Source: JAICNR01 sp035699465 (GTDB lineage: Bacteria; Gemmatimonadota; Gemmatimonadetes; JACCXV01; JAHWKZ01). From it: DNA of 7,747 nt. Position 1 is the first letter of the stretch, and each line of letters begins with the position of its first letter. The notes under the pieces were generated by a model. The model was not told the DNA's origin, made no database searches, and saw only the letters and a program-made list of their open reading frames with translations. Positions 1 to 5,793 of this stretch are shown piece by piece. Both the position numbers and the translations under genes were made by a program. The stretch is taken from NCBI GenBank assembly GCA_035699465.1, contig DASSPT010000111.1, positions 1 through 7,747 of the forward strand, in the 5' to 3' direction.

Positions 1-14
1 GCCGCGACCCGGAT

Positions 15-32
15 CGACGCGCAACCGCGTCG
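15..32 (-). terminator. Possible terminator hairpin after the SH3 lipoprotein gene
   Basis: A perfect 7-bp stem (CGACGCG / CGCGTCG) with a 4-nt loop (CAAC) lies 8 nt past the stop codon of the minus-strand lipoprotein gene. No T-run follows on the minus strand, so it would be an atypical intrinsic terminator. In DNA this GC-rich, a 7-bp stem can also occur by chance. Bases 1-39 contain no gene I can call. A GTG at 39-37 directly after the stop could begin a further minus-strand gene that runs out of the window, but 13 codons are too few to judge. Confidence 0.3.
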
Positions 33-39
33 GCGACAC

Positions 40-1107
40 TCAGCAGCCCCAGTAGTACCCCTCATAAATGCGTTCGTACCGCCCGCCGCGTTCGATCCAG
101 ATGTCGAGATGCGCGCCCTCGTACTCGAGCGCCTCGAGGAGGAGCAGGGTCGGGAAGCCCGCGGGCCCCGTCGCGAACGCGGCTACCGGGCGCCAGGCGG
201 GAGTCGGGACCTCCGCGCTCGAAGGGACCGGCCCCAGGGTGGCTACCCGCTCCCATCCGTCGGCCGTGCGCCGGAGGACGATCGCCGAGGCGATCTGCGC
301 CTGGCCCGTGGACGGGTCCTCCACGGGCCAGGACAGCGCCGCCCACGCGGCACCCTCCCCCAAGGCGGCCCATTCCACCGACGCCGCTTCCGGGTCTACC
401 CCAGGCGGGGCCAGCTCCGTGGCCGCGCTCTCCAGTAGCGCGGTCAGCTCCGCATCGGGCGCCAGCGGGCCCATCGCCAGCCGCCGGGTGGTCGGGCGAC
501 TCCCGGAGGGCGTCACCAGCCGGCCATCCTCGAGGCGGGGGGAGTCGGTGGCGGCGGAACCGGCGTCCAGGATGCCGAAGCGGTGGAGTTTCTCGCTGCA
601 GACGTCCTCCAGCGAGTCGATGTCGGTCACTCTTGTCTCCACGGCCGAGTCTCCCACGAGCCAGGCCGTCGACGCGGGCGTGATGCCGGGCGTCCCGAGC
701 GGCGCCTCGACCGCCCAGAAGCCGCCTTCGACGGGGTAGCCGGGCCGAAGGAGCGACGGCGCGACCCCGCCCAGGGCCTGCCCGTAGTGCGCCCACTGCG
801 ACTGCTCCATGAGTCGGGTGGTCGGGAGCCATCCGCGCCGGTCGTCCCAGGTGGCCACCCGCACCCAGCCCGCCTCGCCCGCGCCATCCGGAACGACATC
901 GAGCAGCGTTCCGGCCGGCACCTCCATGACGCCCGGAGATGCCGTGTCGGGTTCGAGGTGGACAGGCCCCGCGGTGAGGACGACGATCCGCTCGCGCGCC
1001 GCCGAATCGGGAGGGGATGCCCCGTCTTCTGGGGTCTCGGAACCCGGGTCGCAGGCCCATCCGAGGGTCGAAAGACATAGGAGCGGGAGGATGCGCGGCC
1101 ACCGCAC
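40..1107 (-). CDS. Predicted lipoprotein with bacterial SH3-like domain
   Basis: A 355-aa predicted exported lipoprotein of unknown function. With the GTG start at 1107-1105 the protein opens with a short signal: Arg2 and Arg5, a Leu-rich core, then LGWAC, with Cys19 as the likely lipidated residue. The lipobox is imperfect (G-W-A before Cys). A Pro/Asp/Glu-rich linker (about 20-38) leads to an SH3b-like domain (about 40-100) with the usual features: a V-x-L-x-A-G-P start, a central AGTLLDVV strand, a GWVRV strand and the closing GWLPTTRL. Such domains often bind cell-wall peptides or act as protein-protein modules. The remaining 250 residues are not recognised; they contain strand-like WERVATLGPV and DIWIERGGRYERIYEGYYWGC-type segments and end in a Cys. 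Longer starts (ATG at 1191, TTG at 1143) add a polar stretch before the signal. GTG 1107 is preferred because a -35/-10 pair sits exactly upstream. The gene is divergent from the peptidase gene and carries an internal 13-bp inverted repeat at 300-332. Confidence 0.8.
   Translation of the reverse strand: MRWPRILPLLCLSTLGWACDPGSETPEDGASPPDSAARERIVVLTAGPVHLEPDTASPGVMEVPAGTLLDVVPDGAGEAGWVRVATWDDRRGWLPTTRLMEQSQWAHYGQALGGVAPSLLRPGYPVEGGFWAVEAPLGTPGITPASTAWLVGDSAVETRVTDIDSLEDVCSEKLHRFGILDAGSAATDSPRLEDGRLVTPSGSRPTTRRLAMGPLAPDAELTALLESAATELAPPGVDPEAASVEWAALGEGAAWAALSWPVEDPSTGQAQIASAIVLRRTADGWERVATLGPVPSSAEVPTPAWRPVAAFATGPAGFPTLLLLEALEYEGAHLDIWIERGGRYERIYEGYYWGC
300..332. repeat. Perfect 13-bp inverted repeat inside a coding region
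   Basis: The left arm CCTGGCCCGTGGA (300-312) and the right arm TCCACGGGCCAGG (320-332) are exact reverse complements around a 7-nt spacer. The repeat lies inside the lipoprotein gene, at about codons 259-270, and would form a very stable hairpin in its mRNA. No mobile-element end or terminator T-run accompanies it. Its role is unknown. Confidence 0.8.
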
Positions 1108-1114
1108 GCGGGGG

Positions 1115-1143
1115 ATACTCGGTTCACCGGGCAGCCCCGTCAA
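1115..1143 (-). promoter_or_regulatory. Promoter of the SH3 lipoprotein gene, leaderless type
   Basis: On the minus strand a TTGACG -35 box (1143-1138) is followed by a 17-nt spacer and a GAGTAT -10 box (1120-1115). The -10 keeps the two most conserved positions, A2 and T6. Seven bases separate it from GTG 1107, so transcription would begin at or next to the start codon. No Shine-Dalgarno sequence is visible. The same geometry at four other genes in the window supports both this promoter and the chosen start. Confidence 0.6.
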
Positions 1144-1152
1144 ATCCGAGGC

Positions 1153-1182
1153 CTGACCACGGCTCCCGCGACCCTCTATCTT
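1153..1182 (+). promoter_or_regulatory. Promoter of the metallopeptidase gene, leaderless type
   Basis: A CTGACC -35-like box (1153-1158), an 18-nt spacer and a TATCTT -10 box (1177-1182) are followed by only 7 nt before ATG 1190. That spacing predicts transcription starting at the A of the ATG. The alternative TTG start at 1181 overlaps the -10 box and is therefore unlikely. The opposing -35 box of the lipoprotein gene lies 9 nt away, so the two promoters stand back to back. Confidence 0.6.
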
Positions 1183-1189
1183 GCGGGCC

Positions 1190-2788
1190 ATGACCGGCCC
1201 GGTCCACGACCTACTCACCGCGCTCCGCCCCCTGACCATCGAGGTGAATCGCGCCTGGTGGGATGCCGCGGTCACGGGCCGTGAAGGCGACTACCGGCGT
1301 CTCGAAGGGCTTCGCAACCGCATCGACCGGCTGTACCGGGAGCCGGCTCTCTTCGAGGAGATCCGGCGCGCGCGCGAGGAGCCATCCGGCGATCGGATCG
1401 CGGATCGGAGGATCGAGCTCCTCCATCTGGAGGCCCTGCCGCGCCAGGTCGACGAAGCGCTGGGCGAGCGGATCAACCGGCTGTCCACGGCCATCGAACG
1501 CGATTTCTCGACCTTCCGCCCGGTGGTGGGCGGGGAGCGGCGCACCTTCAACGACCTGGAGATCGCGCTCTCCAACGAGCGCGATTCCGCCGTCCTCCAG
1601 GCTTCGTGGGAAGGCCTGAAATCCGTCGGGCCCGTCGTGGCCGGCCGACTGGACGAGCTGGTGGGACTCCGCAACGAGGCCGCCAGGCGGGTCGGGTACC
1701 CGGATTACTATCACATGAAGCTCGGGATCGGAGAACAGGAGCCCGCATCCGTCGACCGCCTCTTCGACCGCCTGCAGGCCCTGACCGAGGCGGCGTTCGG
1801 CGAACTCAAGGACGAGATCGACGAGAAGCTCTGCGAGCTCCACGGCGTGGACGGGGCGGGGCTTCGCCCATGGCACTACCAGAACGGGTTCTTCCAGGAG
1901 ATGCCTTCGATCTACGGGATCGACCTGGACGCGATGTATCGCGGACAGGACCTGGTCGAAATCGCCCGCCGCTTCTACGCGGGCATCGGGCTCCCGGTGG
2001 AGGGGATCCTCGAGCGATCGAGCCTCTACGAACAGGAGGGGAAGGACCAGCACGCGTTCGCCACCGACATCGATCGCGAGGGCGACGTGCGGATCCTCTT
2101 GAACCTGCGTCCCAACGAGCGCTGGATGGGGACCACGCTCCACGAGCTGGGGCACGCCGTGTACGACGAGGGGATCTCGCGGGACCTGCCCTGGGACCTG
2201 CGGCGCCCCGCGCACACCTTGACCACCGAGGCGATCGCCATGCTCTTCGGCAGGCTGTCGCGGGACGCCGACTGGCTGCGCGAGATGGGCGTCGTCCACG
2301 CGGATGGGAGCGACGAGCTGCGGGAGGTAGCGATCCGACAGACCCGCGGTCAGATGCTCGTCTTCTCGCGCTGGGCGATGGTCATGCGAGGTTTCGAGAA
2401 GGAGCTGTACGCCGATCCCGGGCAGGACCTCAACGCGCTGTGGTGGAAGCTGGTCGAGCGATATCAGGGGCTCTCCGCTCCGGAACGGCCCGCGGGCGCA
2501 GCGGATTACGCGGCCAAGATCCATGTCGTCAGCGCGCCGGTCTACTACCACAACTACATGCTCGGGGAGTGCTTCGCGTCGCAGATCGACGAGCAGCTTC
2601 GCGCGGAAGTCCTGAACGGACACTCGACGTACTGCGGCGAGACGCGGGTCGGGGACTGGCTGGTCGAGCGCATCTTCCGCCCCGGCGCCAGCTATCACTA
2701 CGACGAGCTGGCCCAGCGCGCGACCGGCTCCGCGGTGGGCCCCGAGGCGTTCGCCTCGCAGTTTCTGACGGCGGTCGCGGAGGGCTAG
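1190..2788 (+). CDS. M2/M3-like zinc metallopeptidase (HExxH gluzincin)
   Basis: A 532-aa predicted zinc-dependent peptidase. The active-site motif HELGH is at 318-322: His318 and His322 would bind zinc and Glu319 would be the catalytic base. A downstream Glu347 in TTEAIAM is placed 25 residues after the motif as the third zinc ligand, close to the spacing in the M2 (angiotensin-converting-enzyme-like) family. Near the C-terminus, KIHVVSAPVYYHNYMLGE (443 onward, YYHNY at 452-456) resembles the substrate- and transition-state-binding Tyr/His segment of M2/M3 enzymes. The rest is rich in helices, as expected for this all-alpha fold. The length suits bacterial M2-like and M3 peptidases (about 500-600 aa). 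There is no signal peptide, so it probably acts on peptides in the cytoplasm; the substrate is unknown. M32 carboxypeptidases share HExxH, but their HESQS motif is absent here. The last four bases overlap the converging gene through a shared CTAG. Confidence 0.9.
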   Translation: MTGPVHDLLTALRPLTIEVNRAWWDAAVTGREGDYRRLEGLRNRIDRLYREPALFEEIRRAREEPSGDRIADRRIELLHLEALPRQVDEALGERINRLSTAIERDFSTFRPVVGGERRTFNDLEIALSNERDSAVLQASWEGLKSVGPVVAGRLDELVGLRNEAARRVGYPDYYHMKLGIGEQEPASVDRLFDRLQALTEAAFGELKDEIDEKLCELHGVDGAGLRPWHYQNGFFQEMPSIYGIDLDAMYRGQDLVEIARRFYAGIGLPVEGILERSSLYEQEGKDQHAFATDIDREGDVRILLNLRPNERWMGTTLHELGHAVYDEGISRDLPWDLRRPAHTLTTEAIAMLFGRLSRDADWLREMGVVHADGSDELREVAIRQTRGQMLVFSRWAMVMRGFEKELYADPGQDLNALWWKLVERYQGLSAPERPAGAADYAAKIHVVSAPVYYHNYMLGECFASQIDEQLRAEVLNGHSTYCGETRVGDWLVERIFRPGASYHYDELAQRATGSAVGPEAFASQFLTAVAEG

Positions 2789-3375
2789 CCGGGGCGACCC
2801 TCCATCCCGAGGTCGCGCAGCGCTTCGAAGCGCGCCACCATATCGGTGCGGCCGGTCCTCCTGAGCGCGGGAAAGAGAACCTGCACGGGAAGCGCGACCC
2901 GCTTCGCGTCTCCGCCGGGCGGTTCCGGGTTGAACAGCACGATCCCCACGATGAGCGCCGCCCCGACGCCCAGCGCGTCGAGATCCGCCTCGCGAAGCTC
3001 CGCCGTCGACACCGCGGGCAGGATCCATGTCTTCTCCGCCGCCAGCCACGCCCGCCCGCGATCGTCCAGCGAGAGACCGCGGGTGGCGGGAACGACGGCT
3101 CGGAGCGCCTCCGACACGGCGTCCCGGAAGGAAGCCGCTACCGGGTCGTCGGGAATCGCTCGCCTGCGCGCGGGATCGAACCACTGCTCCCCCCGCACGT
3201 GCTCGACGTCTTCGCCTGTCAGCACACGCAACGCCTCTCGCCGATTCGCGTCGTATGCCCTGCTCGCGCCGTAGCGGGGACCTTCCCCCTTCCGCAGGAG
3301 GATCAGCACGGTGATCGTCCCCGCGAGGAGGGTCACCGAGAGAAGGAGCGCCGCGATGGAGATCGCACCCGCCAT
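2785..3375 (-). CDS. Membrane-anchored protein of unknown function
   Basis: A 196-aa protein I do not recognise. An N-terminal hydrophobic helix (about 3-27, ending in LLRKGEG) looks like an uncleaved membrane anchor with the remainder outside it. The soluble part has a charged helical region (about 40-95) and then a mixed section with a strongly hydrophobic stretch (134-148, ALGVGAALIVGIVLF), which could be a buried strand-helix core or a second membrane segment. The FNPEPPGG turn follows, and it ends in a short basic/acidic helix. ATG 3375 is chosen because a clean -35/-10 pair ends 7 nt before it; the longer TTG start at 3411 would lie on the -35 box. The gene converges with the peptidase gene, its TAG sharing the palindrome CTAG, and is divergent from the 62-aa gene. 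The family is unknown. Confidence 0.75.
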   Translation of the reverse strand: MAGAISIAALLLSVTLLAGTITVLILLRKGEGPRYGASRAYDANRREALRVLTGEDVEHVRGEQWFDPARRRAIPDDPVAASFRDAVSEALRAVVPATRGLSLDDRGRAWLAAEKTWILPAVSTAELREADLDALGVGAALIVGIVLFNPEPPGGDAKRVALPVQVLFPALRRTGRTDMVARFEALRDLGMEGRPG

Positions 3376-3382
3376 GGCGGCG

Positions 3383-3411
3383 AGGTTATCGGAGCGGGGT
3401 GGTCTTGCCAA
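3383..3411 (-). promoter_or_regulatory. Promoter of the membrane-anchored unknown gene
   Basis: On the minus strand TTGGCA (3411-3406), a 17-nt spacer and TAACCT (3388-3383) form a good sigma-70-like pair. Only 7 nt (CGCCGCC) separate the -10 box from ATG 3375, so a leaderless transcript is predicted. The -35 box overlaps the -35 box of the opposing promoter. Confidence 0.7.
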
Positions 3412-3433
3412 GCACCGGGGGCGGGCTTAGCCT
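3405..3433 (+). promoter_or_regulatory. Promoter of the 62-aa membrane protein gene
   Basis: TTGCCA (3405-3410), a 17-nt spacer and TAGCCT (3428-3433) precede ATG 3442 by 8 nt, again giving a leaderless or one-base-leader transcript. The -35 shares the palindrome TTGCCAA (3405-3411) with the leftward promoter. Confidence 0.65.
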
Positions 3434-3441
3434 AGCCGCCG

Positions 3442-3630
3442 ATGCGCGAGCAGGCCCTGGCCCGATTGATTCCCTTACGTCCCTGGATCGCCCTCTCCAG
3501 CTTCCTCCTCGGGGCGGCGATCACCGTGCCTGCGTTCATCGGACACGACCTGTACCTTGCGCTCCTGGGCGCGGTCTTCCTGGGAGGCGCCCTCTTCACT
3601 CTGCTGATCCCGCTGCCCTACCCGCGCTAA
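3442..3630 (+). CDS. Small two-helix membrane protein
   Basis: A 62-aa protein with two predicted membrane helices (about 14-33 and 36-57) joined by a short GHD loop. It has a basic N-terminus (two Arg in the first eight residues, Arg13 before helix 1) and a Pro-rich tail (PLPYPR). The basic N-terminus and short tail suggest a hairpin with both ends in the cytoplasm. I recognise no family. Coding status is supported by a well-formed promoter placed exactly upstream and by the clear helical-hairpin pattern, which is unlikely by chance. The next gene starts 52 nt downstream on the same strand, so the two may be partly co-transcribed, although that gene has its own -10 box. Confidence 0.7.
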   Translation: MREQALARLIPLRPWIALSSFLLGAAITVPAFIGHDLYLALLGAVFLGGALFTLLIPLPYPR

Positions 3631-3669
3631 TTCGTCAGACCGCGTACCGCGCTCCCGCCCCCGGCGCGC

Positions 3670-3675
3670 TATTCT
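3670..3675 (+). promoter_or_regulatory. -10 box of the jelly-roll-like lipoprotein gene
   Basis: TATTCT ends 7 nt before ATG 3683, matching the leaderless spacing seen at the other starts. No convincing -35 box is found 16-19 nt upstream, so this promoter may be weak, activator-dependent, or secondary to read-through from the 62-aa gene. Confidence 0.5.
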
Positions 3676-3682
3676 CTCAACG

Positions 3683-4279
3683 ATGCGGATCCACTTCGCC
3701 CTCGCACTCGGAATCGCAGCGCTGGCCGCCTGTGCGGACGATTCCATGACGGGTCCCGACGGTCGCGTCACCTTCGAGACCTCGTTCGAGACCGGGCTCG
3801 ACGGCTTCGCGAGCGACGGCACGGACCTCGACGATCCGCCCATCGAGTGGTCGATCGAGCGTACCCAGGAGGAGGCGGCCGAGGGCGCGTGGTCGGTGCG
3901 GCTGGACCTCGACAATCTGAACGACGCCGGGAAGATATGGATCGAGCGCGCTTTCGACCTCGAGCCGGGCGCGGCGTACGACGTCGATGTCACCTACGCC
4001 TTCGGGACCTCGGACTTCGGCGACATCAACACGTGGACGATCATCGCCGGCGTCGACCCCGAGAACCCGGAGGTGGTGGGCGACCTCACGTTCCAGGGGT
4101 CGACCTCGACAGGCGGGGACGAGGACGTCGGCGTGGTGTGGCTCGACAAGAGCCATTCCTTCACGGCTACGGCCGGCGCGAGCGGCGAGCTGTGGGTTTC
4201 GCTCGGAGTGTGGGGCACCTCCGAGTTCCCGCGCACGTACTACCTCGACGACATCCGGATCGAGTTCACGCCCCGATAG
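3683..4279 (+). CDS. Small acidic lipoprotein, jelly-roll/CBM-like
   Basis: A 198-aa predicted secreted lipoprotein. The signal peptide ends in a good lipobox, LAAC, with Cys17 lipidated; Asp19-Asp20 follow closely. The mature part looks all-beta: it starts with FETSFETGLDGF (31-42), has alternating strands such as WSVRLDLDNL, AAYDVDVTYAFG, NTWTIIAGV and ELWVSLGVWG, and closes with RTYYLDDIRIEF (184-195). This opening-and-closing pattern is typical of jelly-roll, carbohydrate-binding-module-like domains, in which the end strand packs against the first. The mature protein is strongly acidic (many Asp and Glu), which could mean calcium binding or a salty habitat. No catalytic motif is visible, so a binding or structural role at the cell surface or in the periplasm is inferred. 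It converges on the copper operon across a strong hairpin. Confidence 0.8.
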   Translation: MRIHFALALGIAALAACADDSMTGPDGRVTFETSFETGLDGFASDGTDLDDPPIEWSIERTQEEAAEGAWSVRLDLDNLNDAGKIWIERAFDLEPGAAYDVDVTYAFGTSDFGDINTWTIIAGVDPENPEVVGDLTFQGSTSTGGDEDVGVVWLDKSHSFTATAGASGELWVSLGVWGTSEFPRTYYLDDIRIEFTPR

Positions 4280-4316
4280 CCCGCTGCGGACAGGAGATGG
4301 CGCTGGTGTAGGAAGC

Positions 4317-4340
4317 GGGGGCCGGATCCCTCCGGCCCCC
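4317..4340. terminator. Bidirectional terminator-like hairpin
   Basis: A perfect 10-bp stem, GGGGGCCGGA (4317-4326) and TCCGGCCCCC (4331-4340), with the 4-nt loop TCCC lies between two converging genes (stops at 4279 and 4346). Its position and stability suggest it ends transcription from both sides. Neither side has a T-run, so it is not a textbook intrinsic terminator. It may work with a termination factor or protect the 3' ends of both mRNAs. Confidence 0.65.
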
Positions 4341-4345
4341 AGAGG

Positions 4346-5692
4346 TCAATGCGCGTGCGCTTCCGCACCCATCGGAGCCGGACGCAAGCGAAAGAAGAGC
4401 TGCAGGCCGGTCGGGCTCCGCGAGCCGTAGAAGGGCTCGAGCCCGGCCGGCACGCGGGCGAGCGTCACGCCCGCGCCCACTCCGGGCGCCAGCCCGGCCA
4501 CCGGCTCCAGCTGCCGCACGTAGCCGAGTCCCAGCTTGCCGACCGTGAACCGCAGCTCCTCGAGCTCTTCGGGGAGCACCAGATCGTGGCCGGTCTTCTC
4601 GACGATTTCGAGGCGGCCGTAGAAGAGGTCGCGCTCGGCGAGATTCACTTCCGTCTCCAGGAGCAGTGCCTGGGTGGCCGTGCTCCCTTCGCGGTTCCGT
4701 CCCCACGCCATCGAGTTTGCCCATAATCCGTCGCGAGCGAGGGGACGGTGGTACGTGGCCGACATCGTCACGCGCGTCAGGTCGATCCGCGGATCGCCGA
4801 CTTCGTGGACCTCCGCGTCGTTGAGGCGCCCGGCGGAGACTTGCAGCGCCCAGCCCTCGCTCGGGAGCAGCCACAGCCGCGCCGCATAGGAGTCGAGCGC
4901 GTCGAGATCCAGATCGAAGCGATCCCCGTCGGGCTCACGGCCGTTGAAGAGAGATGCCTCCGCTTTCCATCTCCGGCCGTAGAGTCCCGCAGTCGCGACC
5001 CCGAAGGCGATGTGTGTCGAATCGAGCCAGTGGTGGCCGATCGGCGCGATCGGGTTGGGAAACGAAGAGATGCGGTGCGGGAACGCGACGGGCCCCAAGG
5101 CCGGCTCCCCCACGGGCCCACCGTAGAGCTGGATGGCGAGGTTTTCGGCAACAGCCCGCTCGTAGACGGCGGTCAGCTCCATCCACACGTCGTGAGGATG
5201 CTGGCGGTCGTGGAGCGGCTCGTCGTCGCAGAACTCGCCGGTGGCGAGCAGATCCGGATAGCCGCACTCGTCCGCGGTCACCGGGTCCGCGCTCAGCATC
5301 GCGCGCAGGGTCATGTCTCCCCCGAGAACGGGGCGGCGGGCCATCCCCATGGCCCAGTTCGTGGATCCGAACTGCTCTCTGCCGCGCTCCCCCCCATCGT
5401 CGAGATAGTGGACGTAGAGGCTCCCGTGGAGCATGAGCTCCCAACCGGCTCCCTGACCGTGGAGCGCATGCATGGGGCTGACGTCGGGAAGCCAGGCCGT
5501 CCCAGAGCTCTCGCGATTGCGCGGCTCGCCGATCGGACCCGGTCGCATTCCCTCCACCACGCCAGCGGTGGATTCCGCGACCGAATCCCGCGCCACCGAG
5601 TCGGCGGCGCCGGCATGCTCGTGTTCCTGCGCCGTCAGGGTACCGGCCACGCAGAGGAGCAGGAGGAAGGACACGAGCGAGGTACGAGTCAC
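4346..5692 (-). CDS. His-rich predicted outer-membrane protein of a copper operon
   Basis: A 448-aa exported protein. The signal peptide is clear (MTRTSLVSFLLLLCVAGTLTA, cleavage near 21). The mature end begins QEHEHAG and the C-terminus is AEAHAH, so both tails carry His clusters that could bind metal. A low-complexity linker with DSVARDSVAES (about 31-41) follows. The remainder shows alternating hydrophobic strands such as WELMLHGSLYVHYL, HIAFGVATAGLYG, SYAARLWLLP and GLQLFFRLRP, as in outer-membrane beta-barrels. Conserved-looking motifs are AWLPDVSPMHALHG (66-79), DRQHPHD (162-168), GEPALGPVAFPHR (195-207) and GHHWLDSTHIAFGV (219-232). I recall these motifs from an uncharacterised family found beside copper-resistance genes; this is from memory. 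Cys143 and Cys155 could form a disulfide. The start is GTG 5692, which overlaps the TGA of the 34-aa gene (GTGA) and has a purine-rich run (5706-5697) as ribosome-binding site. It is the last gene of the operon. Its role, perhaps copper binding or passage at the outer membrane, is inferred. Confidence 0.85.
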   Translation of the reverse strand: MTRTSLVSFLLLLCVAGTLTAQEHEHAGAADSVARDSVAESTAGVVEGMRPGPIGEPRNRESSGTAWLPDVSPMHALHGQGAGWELMLHGSLYVHYLDDGGERGREQFGSTNWAMGMARRPVLGGDMTLRAMLSADPVTADECGYPDLLATGEFCDDEPLHDRQHPHDVWMELTAVYERAVAENLAIQLYGGPVGEPALGPVAFPHRISSFPNPIAPIGHHWLDSTHIAFGVATAGLYGRRWKAEASLFNGREPDGDRFDLDLDALDSYAARLWLLPSEGWALQVSAGRLNDAEVHEVGDPRIDLTRVTMSATYHRPLARDGLWANSMAWGRNREGSTATQALLLETEVNLAERDLFYGRLEIVEKTGHDLVLPEELEELRFTVGKLGLGYVRQLEPVAGLAPGVGAGVTLARVPAGLEPFYGSRSPTGLQLFFRLRPAPMGAEAHAH

Positions 5693-5793
5693 CGGGCCTT
5701 CCCCCCGCGGGACGGGGTTCCGAGGAAGAACCAGAGCTCGAAGGCGATGAGGCCTGCGCCGGCGAGCACGACGATCCAATCCATCGGGCTCAT
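5689..5793 (-). CDS. 34-aa single-helix membrane protein, cupredoxin-anchor-like
   Basis: A tiny protein consisting of a short N-terminus (MSPMD), one hydrophobic helix (about 6-28, WIVVLAGAGLIAFELWFFLG) and a basic tail ending GGKAR. The start ATG overlaps the ATPase stop (ATGA at 5793-5790) and the stop overlaps the next gene's start (GTGA at 5692-5689). That double coupling is strong evidence of translation and of tight stoichiometric linkage. From memory, the helix resembles the anchor (DWxVxxAGxxLIxxxxWFF) that begins small cupredoxin-domain proteins encoded just after CopA-type ATPases in many bacteria. Here no cupredoxin domain follows in any frame. It could be a shortened relic, or a stand-alone small protein that partners the ATPase. 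It is too short for a confident homology call. Confidence 0.65.
   Translation of the reverse strand: MSPMDWIVVLAGAGLIAFELWFFLGTPSRGGKAR

Noticed and set aside
1..60. Possible tail of a plus-strand gene ending with TAG at 53-55
   Set aside because: Only 17 codons are visible in that frame, with no recognisable sequence, so it cannot be separated from chance.
485..826. Direct repeat GGGTGGTCGGG near 485-495 and 816-826
   Set aside because: Both copies encode a PTTR tetrapeptide in different contexts of the same lipoprotein; 11 GC-rich bases are not enough to call a repeat.
1211..3184. A long open minus-strand frame of 657 codons opposite the peptidase gene
   Set aside because: It lies across a well-supported enzyme gene and part of the next, its translation is Arg/Gly/Pro-rich with no domain, and high GC makes antisense frames stay open.
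1606..3435. A 609-codon plus-strand open frame overlapping the peptidase and the anchored-protein gene
   Set aside because: The translation is Arg/Gly/Ala-rich without motifs and conflicts with two better genes; it is a GC-driven shadow.
4453..4475. 8-bp inverted repeat CGCGGGCG / CGCCCGCG in the outer-membrane protein gene
   Set aside because: It is made only of G and C and is short; such repeats are expected by chance at this base composition.
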